Shown here piece by piece: positions 59,321 through 64,000 of a stretch of DNA of 64,000 nucleotides. How positions within the stretch are numbered: position 1 is the stretch's first letter; each line of letters begins with the position of its first letter. The position numbers were made by a program, and so were the translations under genes. Where the stretch lies: NCBI RefSeq assembly GCF_001544015.1, contig NZ_AP014924.1, positions 2,108,001 to 2,172,000 of the forward strand, in the 5' to 3' direction. Source of the DNA: Limnochorda pilosa (GTDB lineage Bacteria; Bacillota; Limnochordia; Limnochordales; Limnochordaceae). The notes beneath the pieces are model-generated. The model did not search any database, had not been told where the DNA came from, and was given only the letters and a program-made list of their open reading frames with translations.

Positions 59321-59347
59321 GGCCCGGGCGCGCTCCGCGCCCGGGCC
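59321..59347 (+). terminator. Hairpin after coat-protein genes
   Basis: Perfect 12-bp stem GGCCCGGGCGCG / CGCGCCCGGGCC with a 3-nt loop, 8 nt past the CotF stop. No U-run follows, but the stem is the strongest in this part of the window. Confidence 0.6.
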
Positions 59348-59463
59348 TCGCGCCTGGTGAAGAAGGGCCTTCTCATCCGCCGAGCCCGAGGTGAGTACGC
59401 CACCTACCACCCGCTCTTCACCGAGTTCCTTCGCAAAGAGACGCGCCGAAGCTCGAATCCGTC
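59340..59463 (+). pseudogene. AAA ATPase C-terminal (winged-helix) remnant
   Basis: A stop-free stretch reads ASRLVKKGLLIRRARGEYAT then YHPLFTEFLRKE, like the C-terminal winged helix of archaeal-type AAA ATPases. No Walker motifs or start codon are nearby. It directly abuts the hairpin after the coat genes. Confidence 0.45.
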
Positions 59464-59481
59464 TCCAGGAAGGCGCCCCAC

Positions 59482-60399
59482 CTATCGCGCGGTCTGCGTC
59501 CTCGCCCAGCCTGAACGACGCCTCAGAGCAACGATGGCCAATGAGATCACCGTGGCGGCGTATGGGATCATCAGCACCAACTGAGTGGGTACTCCAAGAC
59601 CCTGGAGACGGATGGCCAGCGCTTCAGCGAACCCGAAGACCAGTGAAGCCAGAAGGATCCCCACCGGCGTCGAGCGCCCGAAGAGGATGGCTGCCAGGGC
59701 GATGAACCCCCGGCCCGCCGTCATGTTCTGGCTGAACATGCCCAGCGAGCTCAGGGAGAGCCATGCCCCCGCGATGCCTGAGAAGAGGCCGCTCATCAAG
59801 ATACCAGCCAGCTGGTAGAAGCGAGGGTTCACGCCCGCGGCCTCAGCAGCAGGTGTATACTCCCCTACCGATCGCAGACGGAGGCCGAAACGGGTGCGGT
59901 AGAGGAGCCCGTGAACGAGCGGAACCGAGAGGAAAGCCAGGTAGAAGACCGCGTTGTTGCCCTCCAGCATCCTCCCCACCAGGGGGAACCGCTCCACACC
60001 GGGCAGGTGGACCTGCGGGAGCAAGGCGATGCGCCCCGATTGGAAGAGCCCGCGCACATCGAAGAGCGCCTGGAGCAGGACCACCGTAAGCCCACCCATC
60101 AGAAGATTGAGTGCGATGCCCGCCATGATCGGATCCGCTCTCAGCTCCATGGTGAACACGGCGAAGAGGAGACCCACCAGCAACCCCGCCAGTAACCCGC
60201 CGACCAGACCGAAGAAGGGCGACCCGGTCCAGAAGTCCATCGCGACCGCCGCGAAAGCCCCCATGAGCATCATGGCTTCGAGGGCCACGTTGAAGATGTT
60301 CACTCGGTCCGTGAAGAGGCCACCCTGCGCAGCGAGCAGCACAGGGACGGCCAGGCGCAACCCCGCCGCCAGGAATGAGGCGTCAAGCACCTCCCACAT
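59482..60399 (-). CDS. Nucleoside/simple-sugar ABC permease (BPD_transp_2)
   Basis: Membrane protein of 305 residues, mostly hydrophobic, with the branched-chain/ribose-type permease pattern: QGGLFTDRVNIFNVALEAMM, LNLLMGGLTVVLLQALFDV, and the conserved GVNPRFYQLAGILMSGLFSG followed by TAGRGFIALAAILFGR. This is the NupQ/YufQ-like subunit of BMP-type nucleoside importers. ATG 60399 lies 17 nt inside the upstream permease gene, so translation is coupled. Confidence 0.9.
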   Translation of the reverse strand: MWEVLDASFLAAGLRLAVPVLLAAQGGLFTDRVNIFNVALEAMMLMGAFAAVAMDFWTGSPFFGLVGGLLAGLLVGLLFAVFTMELRADPIMAGIALNLLMGGLTVVLLQALFDVRGLFQSGRIALLPQVHLPGVERFPLVGRMLEGNNAVFYLAFLSVPLVHGLLYRTRFGLRLRSVGEYTPAAEAAGVNPRFYQLAGILMSGLFSGIAGAWLSLSSLGMFSQNMTAGRGFIALAAILFGRSTPVGILLASLVFGFAEALAIRLQGLGVPTQLVLMIPYAATVISLAIVALRRRSGWARTQTAR

Positions 60400-61519
60400 G
60401 CCGGTCGCCCCCTCTCCTGAATCGGCGCACCAGGTCGATCAGCGCCCGCGAGCTGACGAAGAGCAGGATGACAGCCTGGAGCACGATGGCTACGTTGCGG
60501 TCCACGTCCGTGAGGCGCTCCACCGCGAAGAAGCCATTCTTCAGCACGGCCAAGAAAAGGCCTGCCGCAATCATCCCCAGGGGGTCCGTCCGGCCGAGCA
60601 GGGCGACGAGGATACCGTCGAATCCCAGGCCGGTCGAGAAGCGTGAAACGAACCTTCGGTTGGTCCCCAGCACCTCCAGCCCTCCGGCCAACCCAGCGAT
60701 CGCCCCGCTCAGCAGGAAGACGGCCAGCGCGACCCGCCGCACCCGAACGCCAGCGTACTCGGCGAACGGTTCGCTGGCACCGACGGCCTCCACTTCATAT
60801 CCCCAGACGGTCCGCCGGAGGACCGCGAACACGAGTACAGCCACCAGGACGGAGCCGACGATGCCCCAACTCAATGGGTACCTGGGCACCACCCGAGCTA
60901 TGGCCGCCGTCTCCGCAATCCGCGGCGTGGCGATCTCCACCGCGGTCGTGGCTCCTCCGGAAAAGTAGGTCGCCAGGACCAAGAACTCGGTCAGGAGCAC
61001 CCCCATGTAGTTGAACATGAGGGTGGTGACGATCTCGTTCACCCGCAGGTACACTCGAAGCAGGGCCGGGACAAGCGCGAAGGCGGCGCCACCCAGCAGC
61101 GAGGCCAGGAGCGCCAGCGGCACGTGCACCGAAGCGGGTGCCGAGACGTGAACACCCACCAGCGCCGCACAGAACGCGCCGGCGTAGATCTGCCCCTCGC
61201 CACCCATGTTGAGGAGGCCGGCCCTGTACGCCACGGATACGGCCAGCCCCGAGAGGATCAGCGGCGTGGCCCAGCGGAGGGTGGTGAGCAGGTTGCCTGT
61301 GGTGCCGAAGGCCCCCCACCAGAGGTAGCTCAGAACCTCCCGGGCGTCCCCTCCGAGCCCTTCGACCAAGGACCCGCCCAGAAGGAGGGCCGCAAGAACA
61401 GGGATGGCCAGCCCCAGGATCTCGACGCCCACGCCGCGCCATCTGTCCCGGGCGAGCACGCGCGAAGTCTCGCCCGCCGGTCGCGCCGGAGCTGAAGACG
61501 ACGACGAGAACCCGCTCAC
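60383..61519 (-). CDS. Nucleoside/simple-sugar ABC permease (BPD_transp_2)
   Basis: Membrane protein of 378 residues from GTG 61519, which overlaps the ATPase stop by 4 nt. Pattern typical of NupP/YufP: LAVSVAYRAGLLNMGGEGQI, VNEIVTTLMFNYMGVLLTEF, ASEPFAEYAGVRVRRVALAV, and GLGFDGILVALLGRTDPLGM. It pairs with the smaller downstream permease. Confidence 0.9.
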   Translation of the reverse strand: MSGFSSSSSAPARPAGETSRVLARDRWRGVGVEILGLAIPVLAALLLGGSLVEGLGGDAREVLSYLWWGAFGTTGNLLTTLRWATPLILSGLAVSVAYRAGLLNMGGEGQIYAGAFCAALVGVHVSAPASVHVPLALLASLLGGAAFALVPALLRVYLRVNEIVTTLMFNYMGVLLTEFLVLATYFSGGATTAVEIATPRIAETAAIARVVPRYPLSWGIVGSVLVAVLVFAVLRRTVWGYEVEAVGASEPFAEYAGVRVRRVALAVFLLSGAIAGLAGGLEVLGTNRRFVSRFSTGLGFDGILVALLGRTDPLGMIAAGLFLAVLKNGFFAVERLTDVDRNVAIVLQAVILLFVSSRALIDLVRRFRRGGDRHVGGA

Positions 61520-63117
61520 TCGTGACCACCCCCGGCCATGAGCAACCCGATCTCCTCCTCCGACGTCTCCTCCGGGCGTCTCTCCCCCACGAGCCGCCCT
61601 TCGAAGAGCACCAGCACCCGGTGGCTCAGGGCAAGGACTTCGCCGAGGTCCTGCGAGACCAGGAGGACGCCGCATCCTCCTGCCGCCGTTTCCAGCAAGA
61701 TCCGACGAATGAACTCCACAGCACCGATGTCGACACCCTGGGTAGGATCCTCCGCCAGCAGCACTCGCGGGCGCGTGGCGATCTCACGACCCACGACCAG
61801 CTTCTGAAGGTTCCCGCCCGACAGGGTCTGCACCGGAGCATCGGCTCCCGGCGCCCGGACCTGATACGCGTCCATCAGGTCCTCGGCCAGGGTGCGCGCC
61901 CGTCGCATCCTGAGCCAACCCGCACGTTGAAGGTGCTTCGTGCGATACTGGCATGCCATGGCGTTCCGCAGCACGCTGAGGGCGGGGGCGGCGCCCCTTC
62001 CCCTCCGGTCCTGGGGAATGTAGGCCAGCCCCTTCTGCCTGCGCTCACGCACTCCGAGGCGGGTCAGATCCACCCCGTCCAGCACCACCTGGCCCTGCGC
62101 GATGGGACGCAGGCCCGCCACCGCCTCCACGAGTTCCTGCTGCCCGTTGCGGGCGACCGCGGCGACACCCACGATCTCACCAGGCCTGATCGAGAGGCTC
62201 AGCGGTCCCACCTGCCCGCCCTTTCCCCGACCGGGCACGATGAGATCCGCGACCTCCAACCCCGCAGCCGCGCCTCCTGGTCTGGGCCCGGCGGCGCCTT
62301 CGTCTGTGTCTTCCTCCCGCCGCGCGTCCGTAGCATCCGGCCGAGGCCCCGCGCTCCGCCTCGGTAGGTGAATCTCCCTCCCCACCATGAGGCGGGCCAG
62401 CTCCCGCTCGGACGTCTCCGCCGCCCGCACGGTACCGGTCACCCGGCCGTCTCGGAGGACGGTGATCGTGCCTGCCAGATCCAACACCTCGCGCAGCTTG
62501 TGGGAGATCAGGATCACCGTGCGACCCTGCCGGACCATGCGCCGGATCGCCGTGAAGAGTGCCGCCGTCTCCTGTGGCGTCAGCACCGACGTCGGTTCGT
62601 CGAAGATCATCACGCGCGCCTCGCGCAGGAGGCACTTGAGCACCTCAACCTGCTGCTGCATCGCCACCGGGAGGGAGCCGACGGCGGACCGCAGGTCCAC
62701 ACCGAAGGCGAGCTCTTCCGCGTGGCGCGTGATCCGCTCGCGGGCCTCCCGCCGCCTGAGCCACCCTGCGACGCCGACGTCTTCGTTACCCAGGAGGAGG
62801 TTGTCCAGCACCGAGAGCGACGGTACCAACATGAAGTGCTGGTGAACCATTCCGATGCCTGCCTGGGCGGCCTCTGCGGCCGAACGGAACCGGCGGCGCT
62901 TCCCGAAGATGTGGATCTCGCCCGCATCGGGCTGGAGGATGCCCGCCAGGATGTGCATGAGCGTCGACTTACCGGCGCCGTTCTCGCCTACCAGGGCGTG
63001 AATCTCTCCCTGATTGGCGCTGAAGTCCACCCGATCGTTGGCCAGCACGCTGGGGAAACGCTTGACAATACCCTGCATCGCTACGGCGGGCACGTCACCC
63101 GGAGGCCACTCGGGCAT
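61516..63117 (-). CDS. Double ABC ATPase of a nucleoside/simple-sugar importer
   Basis: Fused double ATPase of 533 residues. Domain 1: Walker A VGENGAGKST (about 44-53), signature SLPVAMQQQVEVLKC (degenerate as usual), Walker B ARVMIFDEPTSVLT. Domain 2: degenerate Walker A AAVARNGQQELVEAV, signature LSGGNLQKLVVGREIA, Walker B RVLLAEDPTQGVDIG. An Arg/Asp/Glu-rich linker (RPDATDARREEDTDEG) joins them. ATG 63117 is 2 nt past the kinase stop. Organisation (kinase, ATPase, two permeases) matches NupO/YufO-type purine-nucleoside importers; the BMP-type binding protein is not in the window. Confidence 0.95.
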   Translation of the reverse strand: MPEWPPGDVPAVAMQGIVKRFPSVLANDRVDFSANQGEIHALVGENGAGKSTLMHILAGILQPDAGEIHIFGKRRRFRSAAEAAQAGIGMVHQHFMLVPSLSVLDNLLLGNEDVGVAGWLRRREARERITRHAEELAFGVDLRSAVGSLPVAMQQQVEVLKCLLREARVMIFDEPTSVLTPQETAALFTAIRRMVRQGRTVILISHKLREVLDLAGTITVLRDGRVTGTVRAAETSERELARLMVGREIHLPRRSAGPRPDATDARREEDTDEGAAGPRPGGAAAGLEVADLIVPGRGKGGQVGPLSLSIRPGEIVGVAAVARNGQQELVEAVAGLRPIAQGQVVLDGVDLTRLGVRERRQKGLAYIPQDRRGRGAAPALSVLRNAMACQYRTKHLQRAGWLRMRRARTLAEDLMDAYQVRAPGADAPVQTLSGGNLQKLVVGREIATRPRVLLAEDPTQGVDIGAVEFIRRILLETAAGGCGVLLVSQDLGEVLALSHRVLVLFEGRLVGERRPEETSEEEIGLLMAGGGHE

Positions 63118-63119
63118 CC

Positions 63120-64000
63120 TCACATCCCCCGTTCCGCCAACATCGCGTCGACCGCGCTCCGCCGGGGGAGCGACCTCCACGCGCCCTTCCCCGCTACCGT
63201 CAGGCTGGCCGTCGCCGAGGCAAAGCGGGCCGCGTCCCGCCGCCCCCTACCTTCCAGGAAGGCAGCGATCCACGCTGCATCGAAGCTGTCGCCTGCACCG
63301 CTGGTGTCGCAGACGTTCGTCGGAAAGGCCGGCTGGCTGAACACCTCGCCACCTGCGAAAACCATGCATCCCTCCACCCCGAGCTTCACCGTCCAGCAGG
63401 CCACCAGCGGGTAAGCACCGGCCAAGCGTTCGATCACAGCCTCCACGGGAGGCCGCCCCGAGCCTCCGGGCGGCATTCCCGAGATCCAGAAGACCTCTCG
63501 CTCGTTCAGGAGCACCTCATCGCTCACGGCCAGGAGGGCAGCCATCCTGGCGGCCTGGTCCGGTGGCAGGGCATTCCCGGGAATCCGCACGTTGGGGTCC
63601 ATGAAGACGCGGCAACCGCTGCTGCGCGCTATCTCAGCCGCTCGCAGTCCGGCCGCGGTCAAGGCGTCGGCAAAGGCTAGCACCCCGTCGAGGAAGAGGG
63701 CCCGAGCTCCGGCCAGCAGCGCCGGCTCCATATCCGCTTCCGCGAGCTGCCCGTCGGCCGATCCCTGTCGGAAGGAGAAGCTCCTCATCTCTCCCCGCCC
63801 GTTCCCATCGTACAGAACCAAGACCACCGCCGTCGGCGAGCCGGAAACGACGAAACCTTCCGGAAGGGTCACACTCTCCTCGCGAAGGGCGCTTGCCAGC
63901 AGGTCACCCAACGGGTCCGCGCCGATCTTGCCCAGGAGGATGGACGGGTGACCCAGGCGTGCAGCGCCGGTCGCCACGTTGATCGCAGGCCCGCCCGGCG
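63120..64000 (-). CDS. PfkB-family kinase, ribokinase/nucleoside-kinase-like (5' end cut by window edge)
   Basis: At least 293 codons; the N-terminus lies beyond base 64000, where the conserved glycine motif GGPAINVATGAARLG begins. Later features: VFMDPNVRIPGNALPPDQ and the catalytic signature DTSGAGDSFDAAWIAAFLEG. The gene ends 2 nt before the ABC ATPase start, so it is in the same operon and probably phosphorylates the imported nucleoside or its sugar (inference). Length and motifs fit ribokinase-type PfkB proteins. Confidence 0.92.
   Translation of the reverse strand, partial: PGGPAINVATGAARLGHPSILLGKIGADPLGDLLASALREESVTLPEGFVVSGSPTAVVLVLYDGNGRGEMRSFSFRQGSADGQLAEADMEPALLAGARALFLDGVLAFADALTAAGLRAAEIARSSGCRVFMDPNVRIPGNALPPDQAARMAALLAVSDEVLLNEREVFWISGMPPGGSGRPPVEAVIERLAGAYPLVACWTVKLGVEGCMVFAGGEVFSQPAFPTNVCDTSGAGDSFDAAWIAAFLEGRGRRDAARFASATASLTVAGKGAWRSLPRRSAVDAMLAERGM

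Noticed and set aside
1-64000. CRISPR arrays, tRNA or rRNA genes, IS elements with terminal repeats, phage genes.
   Set aside because: None seen by reading; the only mobile element supported is the group IIC intron.

Overview
The window is high-GC bacterial DNA with dense genes and frequent GTG and TTG starts behind GGAGG-type ribosome sites. Two small CotF-type spore-coat proteins (58.8-59.3 kb), many carbohydrate ABC importers without their own ATPase, RsgA, a YhaN/YhaO-like pair and NagC/ROK, SorC, IclR and LacI regulators point to an endospore-forming, deep-branching high-GC Firmicute. Limnochordia or a relative is my best guess; this is inference, not a database result.

Layout. 1-3.6 kb: end of a sugar ABC operon (permease cut by the left edge, binding protein, ROK regulator). 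3.9-6.4 kb: UDP-glucose dehydrogenase and a UDP-glucuronate-epimerase-like enzyme, translationally coupled. 6.5-9.1 kb: DinB-like protein, HAD phosphatase, dNTP triphosphohydrolase. 9.1-22.3 kb: a large catabolic cluster with an ABC importer, aminotransferase, 2-keto-3-deoxygluconate-type kinase, frameshifted SDR, threonine-synthase-like and SelA/DgaE-like PLP enzymes, RidA, IclR regulator and KDPG aldolase. It would deaminate an amino-sugar acid or related compound and feed it through KDG/KDPG to pyruvate and glyceraldehyde-3-phosphate. A group IIC intron with an internally deleted reverse transcriptase sits between its binding-protein and permease genes. 22.5-25.3 kb: a tiny secreted peptide, rsgA with a structured leader, and an aldo/keto reductase.

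25.3-27.7 kb is decayed: a Gfo/Idh remnant, a PIG-L deacetylase broken by a 16-bp tandem duplication, and a truncated glycosyltransferase. 27.9-31.7 kb: peptide-type binding protein and two permeases. 31.9-37.5 kb: a second DinB-like protein, a SorC regulator followed by a collapsed alpha-glucoside operon (permease N-terminus, binding-protein C-terminus, GH31 ends), a protein with a poly-Asp/Glu tail whose gene overlaps an antisense HAD gene, a GNAT acetyltransferase and a DppB fragment.

37.6-47.5 kb is the most interesting region. A secreted DUF4185 (GH183-type) protein, two sugar permeases, a binding protein, a DUF2961 (GH172-type) protein and an L-fucose/D-arabinose isomerase homologue form one operon, divergent from a LacI regulator and an FGGY pentulose kinase. 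Two similar LacI-like operators lie between them. GH183 and GH172 are the families known to contain D-arabinan-cleaving enzymes, so this looks like a compact D-arabinan/D-arabinose utilisation locus.

47.6-59.3 kb: secreted 5'-nucleotidase-type phosphoesterase, HAD phosphatase, YhaN-like ATPase with YhaO-like nuclease, Wzz-like chain-length protein overlapping a convergent LpxB-related glycosyltransferase, a collapsed PfkB kinase, two coat proteins and an ATPase C-terminal remnant. 59.5-64 kb: nucleoside/BMP-type ABC transporter (two permeases, double ATPase) and a PfkB kinase running off the right edge.

Two patterns recur. Each of the five substrate-binding-protein genes, including the decayed one, is followed by an RNA hairpin. 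Several genes keep both ends but have lost the middle.
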